This document shows, one piece after another, positions 1-5,450 of a stretch of 5,817 nt of DNA (positions within the stretch are counted from its first letter, which is position 1; every line of letters starts with the position of its first letter). The stretch is from DATBAK01 sp036787815 (GTDB taxonomy: Bacteria > Actinomycetota > Acidimicrobiia > IMCC26256 > PALSA-610). The stretch spans positions 1-5,817 of the forward strand of contig DAIQOP010000254.1 in the NCBI GenBank assembly GCA_036787815.1, given 5' to 3'. Made by a program: the position numbers and the translations under genes. The notes under the pieces were generated by a model. The model did not search any database. It saw only the letters and a list, made by a program, of their open reading frames with translations, and was not told the DNA's origin.

Positions 1-577
1 AGAGCGGGCGCAGGTAGGGATCGACCTTGGCGAGCACGTCTCCGGGCAGGAAGCCGAGCCGCTCGCCGGCCTCGACCGCCGGACGGGTGAGGATGATGCG
101 GTTCACCTGCTTCGCCTGGAGCGCCTGTACCGCGAGCGCGACGGCGAGGTAGCTCTTGCCGGTGCCCGCAGGACCGATCGCGAACGTGATCGTGTTCTTG
201 CGCACCGCGTCGACGTAGCGCTTCTGCCCCGACGTCTTCGGCCGCACGGTCTTGCGACCGCGCACGACCTCGACCGAGAGCACCTCGGTGGGTGATTGAT
301 CGGCCTTCAACATCGCGATCGATCGACCCATGTTGTTGCGGTCGAGCTCGTGGCCACGTTCGAGCAGCACGACGAGCTCCTCGAAGAGCCGACCGACGCG
401 ATCAGTGTCGGGCTCCTCGCCCGTGATGGTGATCTCATTGCCGCGCACGTGGATCGTCACCGGGAACGCGTCTTCGACCATGCGCAACAGCTCGTCGCGC
501 TCGCCGAGCAGGCCGACCATGAGATGGTTGCCCGGAACCAGGATCTTGACCTGTGTGGTCGCCGCGGAAGAAGCCAA
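1..577 (-). CDS. phoH: PhoH-family P-loop ATPase, N-terminal part, cut by the window edge
   Basis: About 192 residues are visible; the C-terminal part lies beyond base 1. Residues about 10-90 form the small KH-like N-terminal domain of PhoH proteins, with a VPGNHLMVGLLGERDE stretch and VRGNEITITGEEPD. The ATPase domain follows: the approach motif RPKTSGQKRYVDAV, a Walker A loop GPAGTGKS (about residues 135-142), and the PhoH signature ILTRPAVEAGERLGFLPGD followed by KVDPYLRPL, where the window ends. Walker B is not visible. PhoH-like proteins are cytoplasmic ATPases linked to RNA metabolism; their exact role is poorly defined. In actinobacteria the gene normally precedes ybeY (rRNA-processing endoribonuclease) and era. 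The start is uncertain: there is no in-frame ATG or GTG between the bldD stop and the conserved domain, and TTG at 577 is the best choice. No clear ribosome binding site precedes it. Family call very sure, start unsure. Confidence 0.93.
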   Translation of the reverse strand, partial: MASSAATTQVKILVPGNHLMVGLLGERDELLRMVEDAFPVTIHVRGNEITITGEEPDTDRVGRLFEELVVLLERGHELDRNNMGRSIAMLKADQSPTEVLSVEVVRGRKTVRPKTSGQKRYVDAVRKNTITFAIGPAGTGKSYLAVALAVQALQAKQVNRIILTRPAVEAGERLGFLPGDVLAKVDPYLRPL

Positions 578-597
578 GGCAACCGTCAGCGTAGCTG

Positions 598-615
598 CGC
601 CCGGACGACCGGGCG
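598..615 (-). terminator. GC-rich hairpin between bldD and phoH, possible weak terminator
   Basis: A perfect 7-bp inverted repeat, CGCCCGG / CCGGGCG, encloses a 4-base loop. It sits 14 bases past the bldD stop codon and about 20 bases before the proposed phoH start. There is no run of T after it on the minus strand, so it is not a classical intrinsic terminator; high-GC actinobacteria often have such hairpins without a U tract. It could instead be a processing or attenuation element in a bldD-phoH transcript. Confidence 0.4.
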
Positions 616-629
616 GAGCGTTGCGGCGC

Positions 630-1124
630 TCAGGTCGAGGCGCGCAGACCGAGTTGGTCGAAGCGCATCCCGAGCTCCTCGACCCCGCGGTCGACGACCG
701 CGGCGAGCACGCGGAGGTCGTCGCGGCGAATGGTCAGCATCTTGCCGTTGAAGTCCTGGCGCTGCAGCTGAATGGTTCGCGCGTACCGCGACAGGATGGC
801 CGCGTCCGGGTCGTCGACGTCGCCCAGGCGGGTGAGGTCGATCGTGTAGCCCGTGTCGAGCGACATCGTGGTGGCACCCGTGTCGGCGAGGTTGATCTCC
901 GACTCCGAGTCCCTTGGCAACAGCTGGTCGCCGGGGACCTCGTAGATCTCGGAGAGCCGAAGGAGGCGGGGCACCGAGATGGCGCGTTCCCCTCGTTCGT
1001 ACGCGCCTAAGACGGATGCCTTGAACTCCAGGTTCGACCGCGCCTCGACATCGTGAAGAGACAGGCCCTTTTGTCGCCGAATCGCCCTCAGGCGCTCGCC
1101 AACGCGTGCTCCACTACTCGCCAC
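630..1124 (-). CDS. bldD: BldD-family DNA-binding regulator with cyclic-di-GMP-binding signature
   Basis: A 164-residue protein, close to the ~167 residues of Streptomyces BldD and colinear with it. Residues about 7-70 are an XRE-type helix-turn-helix domain with BldD-like sequence: GERLRAIRRQKGLSLHDVE, then KASVLGAYERGERAISVPRL and a VPGDQLLPR end. A loose acidic linker (about 71-93) leads to the C-terminal domain, starting near DLTRL, with RYARTIQLQRQD and NGKMLTIRRDDLRVLA. In Streptomyces BldD this domain binds a cyclic-di-GMP tetramer through an RxD-x8-RxxD signature, and dimerised BldD represses developmental genes. Here R122, D124, R133 and D136 keep exactly that spacing. The GTG start is supported by AGGGAG five bases upstream (1135-1130). 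The gene has its own likely promoter and a possible operator for its own product. The target genes are unknown, and a sporulation role cannot be assumed. Confidence 0.93.
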   Translation of the reverse strand: MASSGARVGERLRAIRRQKGLSLHDVEARSNLEFKASVLGAYERGERAISVPRLLRLSEIYEVPGDQLLPRDSESEINLADTGATTMSLDTGYTIDLTRLGDVDDPDAAILSRYARTIQLQRQDFNGKMLTIRRDDLRVLAAVVDRGVEELGMRFDQLGLRAST

Positions 1125-1129
1125 CCCGA

Positions 1130-1135
1130 CTCCCT
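1130..1135 (-). promoter_or_regulatory. Ribosome binding site of bldD
   Basis: AGGGAG on the minus strand, five bases before the GTG at 1124. It is one of only two clear Shine-Dalgarno matches in the window, and it fixes the bldD start at this GTG. Confidence 0.65.
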
Positions 1136-1164
1136 CACCCTGCGCCCGTACCAGCCCCTAGTTG

Positions 1165-1193
1165 AGAATACCAGCACGCTAGGTGAAAGTCAT
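1165..1193 (-). promoter_or_regulatory. Probable promoter of bldD
   Basis: On the minus strand a -35-like ATGACT (1193-1188, four of six match TTGACA, with the TGAC core) is separated by exactly 17 bases from a strong -10 hexamer TATTCT (1170-1165, five of six match TATAAT). Transcription would start near 1158, giving a leader of about 34 bases before the GTG at 1124. It lies in the 123-base non-coding gap (1125-1247) between rsmE and bldD, the longest gap in the window, so bldD need not depend on the heat-shock operon upstream. Confidence 0.6.
1174..1186 (-). promoter_or_regulatory. Candidate BldD box (autoregulatory operator) inside the bldD promoter
   Basis: TCACCTAGCGTGC on the minus strand matches seven of the nine fixed positions of the Streptomyces BldD-box consensus TNACNC(A/T)GNGTNA, as I recall it. 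The two half-sites, TCACCT and the reverse complement GCACGC, are imperfect inverted repeats. The site fills most of the spacer between the proposed -35 and -10, where a bound dimer would block RNA polymerase. Streptomyces BldD represses its own gene, which fits. Seven of nine is suggestive only; binding is inferred. Confidence 0.42.
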
Positions 1194-1247
1194 GCTTCCC
1201 TGGGGGACCCACATTCGGGCATCGGGGCATCACCCACCACATGAGGC

Positions 1248-2018
1248 TTACGGAGCCCCTCGGGCGACGAGCAACGCGGCCGCCGCGACGGGCGCGGTCT
1301 GGGCCCGGAGGACGTAGGGCGAGAGGGCCATCCGACCGAACGGCGTGAGCGCCTCGACCTCCCCGGGATCGAACCCACCCTCCGGGCCGACGACCACCGT
1401 CCACATGCCGCCGGGCGGCAGGGGAAGATCGGCGGCCGGCTGCCCATCGCGCACCGCGACCACGATGCCCGGGCGTCCGGCCAGGCTCCGGAGGTCGGCG
1501 ACCGGTGCCACCACGGGGATCCGGGCCCGACGGCACTGCATCGCGGCCTCGCGCGCGACGGCGGTGAGGCGCTGCGTCGCGGCCTCGGCCCGGGCGCCGT
1601 CCCAGCGCACCACGGACCGGCGGGCCCGCACCGGTTCGATCCGCGCGACGCCCAACTCCGTGAGCTGCGCGACCACCGTCTCGAGCTTGGCGCCCTTGGT
1701 CAACGACACCGCGACCGAGACGGCGGGCCGCAGCTCCGGGTCGGCCGCGAGCTCCGACTCCGCGCGGAGCATGAGCCGTCCGGGCTCGGCCCCCACGATC
1801 ACGTAGCGCCGCCAGTGGCCCACCCCGTCGGCCGCGGTGACGTGCTCACCGCTGCGCAGCCGGCGCACCCGCTGGAGATGGTGACCGTCGTCACCGTCGA
1901 CGGTGATCGTCACACCGAGCGTCGCGACGAACAGGTGCGCCGCGGCCGACTCCGCGGCGGCGTACCGAGCCTCCACCACCTCGTCCACGACGCTCGGCGC
2001 CGGAGGCTCGGGGTCCAC
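1248..2018 (-). CDS. rsmE: 16S rRNA (uracil1498-N3)-methyltransferase RsmE
   Basis: A 256-residue SPOUT-class methyltransferase that uses S-adenosylmethionine to methylate N3 of U1498 (E. coli numbering) in 16S rRNA near the decoding centre. The N-terminal PUA-like domain begins near AHLFVA (residue 27), with DGDDGHHLQRVRRLRSGE (41-58). The knotted SAM-binding domain has SLTKGAKLE (105-113), REAAMQCRR (156-164), VVGPEGGF (209-216) and the C-terminal knot segment LSPYVLRAQTA (232-242). The usual RAETA or RTETA glutamate of the last motif is Gln240 here. The GTG start is seven bases after the dnaJ stop, so translation is probably coupled. The first ~25 residues are not part of the usual fold, and a later in-frame GTG could be the real start. 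As third gene of the hrcA operon it would be induced with dnaJ. The stop is TAA. Identification secure, start less so. Confidence 0.95.
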   Translation of the reverse strand: MDPEPPAPSVVDEVVEARYAAAESAAAHLFVATLGVTITVDGDDGHHLQRVRRLRSGEHVTAADGVGHWRRYVIVGAEPGRLMLRAESELAADPELRPAVSVAVSLTKGAKLETVVAQLTELGVARIEPVRARRSVVRWDGARAEAATQRLTAVAREAAMQCRRARIPVVAPVADLRSLAGRPGIVVAVRDGQPAADLPLPPGGMWTVVVGPEGGFDPGEVEALTPFGRMALSPYVLRAQTAPVAAAALLVARGAP

Positions 2019-2025
2019 GGTGCGC

Positions 2026-3135
2026 CTATTGGAACGCGGAGCGAATACGAGAGAACAGGCCGTGTTCCTTGGGCGACGTGACCGCTTCGCCGCGCATGTC
2101 GGCGAACTGCACCAGCAGCTCGGCCTGCTCCGACGTGAGGTTCGTCGGGATCTCGACGCCGAGCTCGACGACGAGATCGCCGCGCCGGCCGGTGCGCAAC
2201 GACGGCATGCCCTTGCCGCGGATCCGGTGGATCGCTCCCGGCTGCGTGCCGGGCTGGACGACGATCTGCTCGTCGCCGTCGAGCGTCTCGATGTCGAGGC
2301 GGGTTCCGAGCGCCGCCTGCGTCAACGCGATGTGGCGGAGTTGGTAGAGGTCGTCGCCGCGGCGCTCGAAGCGCGGGTCGGCGACGAGGCGCACGCCCAC
2401 GTAGAGGTCGCCGGGTACGCCGCCGCGCGGCGCGGCCGGACCGCGGCCGGTGAGACGGAGTCGCTGACCGTCGTCGATTCCCGGCGGAACCTCCACGTCG
2501 AGCTCGCGCGAGCCCCGGTGCCGGCCCTCGCCGCGACACGTCGGGCACGGGGTCGGGACGATGGTGCCGAGGCCGCTGCACTGCGGGCACGGACCCGACG
2601 TGACCAGCTGCCCGAGGATCGACCGGCGCGTCTGGCGCACCTCGCCGCGGCCGGAGCAGGTGGGGCACGTCTCGGCGTGGGTGCCCTCAGCGGCGCCGGC
2701 GCCCCCGCAGGTCTCGCATTCGACCGGCATCGAAAGATCGAGGGAACGCGTCACCCCGAAGGCCGCTTCCTCGAAGGTGAGCTCCATGACCGTCTCGGCG
2801 TCCTGCCCGCGGGGCGGCCCGGCGGAGCCGCGGCCGCGGCCGAACGCGTCGCCGCCGAAGAAGGCGTCGAAGAGGTCGTTCAACCCGAACTCGGCCCCGC
2901 CGAAGCCGGCGGCCGCACCGAGCCCTTCGGGCCCGAACTGGTCGTAGCGGCGCCGCTTCTCCGGATCACGCAACGTCTCGTACGCGACCGAGACCTCCTT
3001 GAAGTGCGCCTCGGCCTCGGGATCCCCCGGGTTCGCGTCGGGGTGGTACTGGCGCGCGAGCGCGCGGTACGCCTTCTTGATCTCGTCGTCGGTCGAGCTG
3101 CGAGAGACGCCGAGGATCTCGTAGAAGTCCTGCAT
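2026..3135 (-). CDS. dnaJ: Chaperone protein DnaJ (Hsp40), DnaJ2-like
   Basis: A 369-residue complete type I DnaJ, slightly shorter than the E. coli protein. Residues 1-67 are the J domain, with the HPD tripeptide at 31-33 that stimulates the DnaK ATPase. A short Gly/Phe-rich linker follows (about 68-110). The zinc-binding domain has all four CxxCxGxG repeats: CETCGGAG (140-147), CPTCSGRG (157-164), CPQCSGLG (183-190) and CPTCRGEG (197-204). Two beta-sandwich substrate-binding domains fill the rest, with GDLYVGVRL and QAALGTRLDIETLDG. The cytoplasmic role is to deliver unfolded proteins to DnaK. Pairing with hrcA, and not with dnaK-grpE, is the arrangement of the second actinobacterial DnaJ (DnaJ2); no dnaK or grpE is in the window. 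ATG follows the hrcA stop by 12 bases with no strong Shine-Dalgarno, so translation is probably coupled. Heat control would come from the CIRCE site before hrcA. Confidence 0.97.
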   Translation of the reverse strand: MQDFYEILGVSRSSTDDEIKKAYRALARQYHPDANPGDPEAEAHFKEVSVAYETLRDPEKRRRYDQFGPEGLGAAAGFGGAEFGLNDLFDAFFGGDAFGRGRGSAGPPRGQDAETVMELTFEEAAFGVTRSLDLSMPVECETCGGAGAAEGTHAETCPTCSGRGEVRQTRRSILGQLVTSGPCPQCSGLGTIVPTPCPTCRGEGRHRGSRELDVEVPPGIDDGQRLRLTGRGPAAPRGGVPGDLYVGVRLVADPRFERRGDDLYQLRHIALTQAALGTRLDIETLDGDEQIVVQPGTQPGAIHRIRGKGMPSLRTGRRGDLVVELGVEIPTNLTSEQAELLVQFADMRGEAVTSPKEHGLFSRIRSAFQ

Positions 3136-3147
3136 TCGAGTCCCGAG

Positions 3148-4191
3148 CTAGTGCGACAGTGAGCGGCTGAGCTGGCGCGACACCGTCGCGACCGCGGCCT
3201 GGGCCTGTCGATAGTCCATCCGCGTCGGCCCCAGCACTCCGACGGTACCGCCGGGCTGGCCCTCGATCAGGTATGGAGCGAGCACGATCGAGCAATCGCG
3301 CAGGTCGTCGAGCTCGTGCTCGGAACCGATGCGCACGGTGACGCCCGGGCCGAGCAGCTCCCGCATCACGCCCACCATCACGACGTGCTGTTCGAGCAGC
3401 TCGAGCAGGTGCGCCGCGACCTGCGCGTTCGAGAACGCCTGGTGCTCCGCCGCGAGCCGGCTCGCGCCGCCGACGAAGAGCGGTTCGCTCCCGGTCGAGG
3501 CGTTGCGCCGCAGGCCGTCGCACACCGACGCGACGATGCGCTCCGCGACGTCGGCGTGCTCGGGGCGACGACCCTGGCGGCGCGGCGGCGCGGTGATCGC
3601 GGTGAAGGTCGTGCCGAGCAGGTGCTGCGACAGCCGCGCCGTGGCCCGCGAGACGTCGTCGTCGGTGACGTCGTGATCGACCACGACGGTCTCCTTCTCG
3701 ACGGCGCCGTTCGAGAGCACCACGACCGCGAGCACGACCTGCGGCTGGAGCCGCACGAGCGTGACGCTGCACACCACGGCGACGTCGGGTTGGGGCCCGA
3801 CGATGACGGCCGCGTGCGACGTGAGCCGGGCCAGCAGGAGGCTGGTGTCGTGGAGCAGGTCGTCCATCACCCGCGCCGCGGAGGTGAAGAAGTCGGCGAC
3901 CTCACGGCGCTGCGGGGCCGGGAGGGCGCTCTCACCCGTGATGCGGTCGACGTAGAACCGGTAGCCCTTGTCGGTCGGGATGCGCCCGGCCGAGGTGTGG
4001 GGCTGCGCGATGTAGCCCTCGCGCTCGAGCGCGCTCATCTCGTTGCGCACGGTGGCCGCCGAGACGCCGAGGTCGGCGGTGTGCGCGATGGTCTGCGAGC
4101 CGACCGGCTGCGCCGAGTTGATGTACTCCTCGACGATGGCGCGCAGGATCGCCGACTTCCGCTCGTCGAGGGCCTGCTCGGACTCGGTCAT
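3148..4191 (-). CDS. hrcA: Heat-inducible transcription repressor HrcA
   Basis: A 347-residue repressor of class I heat-shock genes. It binds CIRCE operators as a dimer and, in well-studied bacteria, needs the GroE chaperonin to stay active, so misfolded protein relieves repression. Residues about 8-60 form the winged-helix DNA-binding domain, with SAATVRNEMSALEREGYI (44-61). The family's hallmark QPHTSAGRIPTDKGYR is at 63-78 and YVDRI follows. The larger C-terminal part contains the GAF-like and dimerisation regions: VTLVRLQPQVVLAVVVLSNG, LFVGGASRL, and the typical ending LAPYLIEGQPGGTVGVLGPTRMDYR split across its last 50 residues. The reading frame is open to 4245, but ATG at 4191 is chosen: it has AGGAG seven bases upstream and begins just before the conserved region, whereas the longer version adds 18 Pro/Arg-rich residues and would overlap the CIRCE operator. 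The perfect CIRCE just upstream supports autoregulation of hrcA-dnaJ-rsmE. Confidence 0.97.
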   Translation of the reverse strand: MTESEQALDERKSAILRAIVEEYINSAQPVGSQTIAHTADLGVSAATVRNEMSALEREGYIAQPHTSAGRIPTDKGYRFYVDRITGESALPAPQRREVADFFTSAARVMDDLLHDTSLLLARLTSHAAVIVGPQPDVAVVCSVTLVRLQPQVVLAVVVLSNGAVEKETVVVDHDVTDDDVSRATARLSQHLLGTTFTAITAPPRRQGRRPEHADVAERIVASVCDGLRRNASTGSEPLFVGGASRLAAEHQAFSNAQVAAHLLELLEQHVVMVGVMRELLGPGVTVRIGSEHELDDLRDCSIVLAPYLIEGQPGGTVGVLGPTRMDYRQAQAAVATVSRQLSRSLSH

Positions 4192-4198
4192 GCGTGGG

Positions 4199-4206
4199 CT
4201 CCTACC
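4199..4206 (-). promoter_or_regulatory. Ribosome binding site of hrcA
   Basis: GGTAGGAG on the minus strand, with AGGAG ending seven bases before ATG 4191. It is the strongest Shine-Dalgarno in the window and decides the hrcA start in favour of 4191 over the longer open frame reaching 4245. Confidence 0.75.
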
Positions 4207-4237
4207 CGGGCCGGCGCGCGGGGGGTGGTGCCGCGCT

Positions 4238-4266
4238 GCTGGCACTCAATGGTACCGAGTGCCAGC
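4238..4266 (-). promoter_or_regulatory. CIRCE operator (HrcA binding site) with -10 element in its spacer
   Basis: A perfect inverted repeat: CTGGCACTC, nine bases, GAGTGCCAG. The arms become 10 bp if the flanking G and C are counted. The consensus is TTAGCACTC-N9-GAGTGCTAA; the GCACTC/GAGTGC core and the nine-base spacer match exactly, with GC-ward changes at the outer ends. It lies 47 bases before the hrcA ATG. On the minus strand the spacer contains TACCAT (4254-4249), a plausible -10 element, which would put the transcription start inside the right-hand arm and let bound HrcA block the polymerase. No convincing -35 is seen. The element overlaps the last codons and the TGA of hemW. Confidence 0.95.
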
Positions 4267-5400
4267 CGGGACCGGAGCCTCCGGCAGGGCCGCGGCCCCG
4301 GCGAGCAACAACCGCGCCGTGACGTCGGAGCCCATGAGCCGGCCCGCACGGGTGAGCACGGCGCGACCTGGGAGCGCGTCGGGCTCGAGCAGGCCGCCCT
4401 CGGCCAGGGCGCGGGCGATCTCGACCGCCCCCACGGCGATCGCGGCACCGCCACGCAACCGGATGGCGAGCGCGAACGACTCCTCGCTCCTCGCGCCCGC
4501 GGGCAGGGTCTCCGAGCCCGCTTCCGTGGCGGTCGGGTCGTCACCGGCGACACCGGCCGCGACCTGCTCGATGTAGCGCTCGGGCGTACGCACCGTCCAC
4601 CAACGCCGGCCCGCGGTGTACCCGTGCGCGGCGCAGCCGATCGCGAGGTAGTCGCCGCCCGTCCAGTAGAGGAGGTTGTGGCGGCACTCCTGCCCCGGCC
4701 GGGCCCAGTTGGAGATCTCGTACCACGCGAAGCCCGCGTCGACGAGCCGCGCGTCGACGATCGCGTACTTGTCGGCCTGGTCGTCGTCGTCGGGCGCGGG
4801 CGACGCTCCGGCGGCCACGAGCTTGCCGAGTGGCGTGGCCGGCTCGACGGTGAGCGCGTACGCGCTGACATGGTCGGGTTCGAGCGCGAGCACGTCGTCG
4901 AGGGTGCGGTTCCAGTCGTCGATCGTCTCGCCCGGGGTGCCGTAGATGAGATCGACGCTGACGCGCTCGAACCCCGCGTCGCGCGCCGTCGCGATCGATC
5001 GTGCGACGTTGTCGCGATCGTGGGTTCGGCCGAGCGCGGCGAGCACGTGCGGGCGGCTCGATTGCACGCCGAACGACAACCGGTCGACACCGGCCGCGCG
5101 GTACGCCGTGAGCTTCGCCGCGTCGACGGAATCGGGGTTGCACTCGACGGTCACCTCGGCACCCTCGACCCGAGGGATCGCGTCGAGCACCCGTACGAGC
5201 AGTTCGGCCGGGAGGAGTGAGGGGGTGCCGCCACCGAAGAACACGCTGGTTGCGGGGGGAAGCGTGCTCGCGGCGTCGTGGCGGCGCAGGTCGGCGACGC
5301 ACGCGTCGACGTAGTCGCCCATGAGGTGGGCGCGGTCGGTCCAGGTCGCGAAGTCGCAGTAGTCGCAGCGGTGCGCGCAGAACGGCACGTGGACGTACAC
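4246..5400 (-). CDS. hemW: HemW-like heme chaperone (radical-SAM, HemN-related)
   Basis: About 384 residues. The radical-SAM cluster motif CxxxCxxC is present as CAHRCDYC (Cys 8, 12 and 15 from this start). Further family blocks follow in order: FFGGGTPSLL, VECNPDS, RLSFGVQSS, VDLIYGTPGE, SAYALTVEPATPL, then YEISNWARPGQECRHNLLYW. The HNxxYW motif with its histidine is the feature of HemW, which binds heme and inserts it into target proteins; true coproporphyrinogen dehydrogenase HemN is longer. A HemN_C-like domain ends the protein (EESFALAIRLRGG). The start is uncertain. GTG 5400 is the only standard in-frame start outside the rskA overlap, but it would drop the Phe-Gly usually before VYVHVPFC. 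CTG 5454, overlapping the rskA TGA as CTGA, would give 402 residues. No good ribosome binding site is seen for either. The 3' end overlaps the CIRCE operator. Confidence 0.93.
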   Translation of the reverse strand: MYVHVPFCAHRCDYCDFATWTDRAHLMGDYVDACVADLRRHDAASTLPPATSVFFGGGTPSLLPAELLVRVLDAIPRVEGAEVTVECNPDSVDAAKLTAYRAAGVDRLSFGVQSSRPHVLAALGRTHDRDNVARSIATARDAGFERVSVDLIYGTPGETIDDWNRTLDDVLALEPDHVSAYALTVEPATPLGKLVAAGASPAPDDDDQADKYAIVDARLVDAGFAWYEISNWARPGQECRHNLLYWTGGDYLAIGCAAHGYTAGRRWWTVRTPERYIEQVAAGVAGDDPTATEAGSETLPAGARSEESFALAIRLRGGAAIAVGAVEIARALAEGGLLEPDALPGRAVLTRAGRLMGSDVTARLLLAGAAALPEAPVPAGTRYH

Positions 5401-5450
5401 GCCGAACGGCGTCTCGTCGCGCTCGGGTGCCGCGCTCGCGGCCGTCGGAG

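Noticed and set aside
330..1010. A plus-strand open frame of 226 residues opposite phoH and bldD
   Set aside because: It runs across the gap between two well-supported genes on the other strand and shows no domain.
1201..1247. Possible terminator after rsmE
   Set aside because: Only a 4-bp stem (TGGG/CCCA, 1201-1211) and a short direct repeat GGGCATC/GGGGCATC (1217-1232) are present. No stable hairpin and no T run, so no terminator is called.
1903..3162. A 419-residue open frame on the plus strand opposite dnaJ and the start of rsmE
   Set aside because: Composition is typical of a codon-bias shadow, there are no motifs, and it crosses the dnaJ-rsmE junction. DnaJ on the other strand has every expected motif.
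4192..4245. Riboswitch or thermosensor in the hrcA leader
   Set aside because: The leader is only about 50 bases, GC-rich and without a recognisable aptamer or ROSE/fourU-like pairing to the AGGAG. The CIRCE operator explains heat control.
3316..5220. A 634-residue open frame on the plus strand, antisense to hrcA and hemW
   Set aside because: It is low-complexity Arg/Gly/Asp/Val-rich sequence with no recognisable domain and lies opposite two certain genes. Long antisense frames are expected in high-GC coding DNA.
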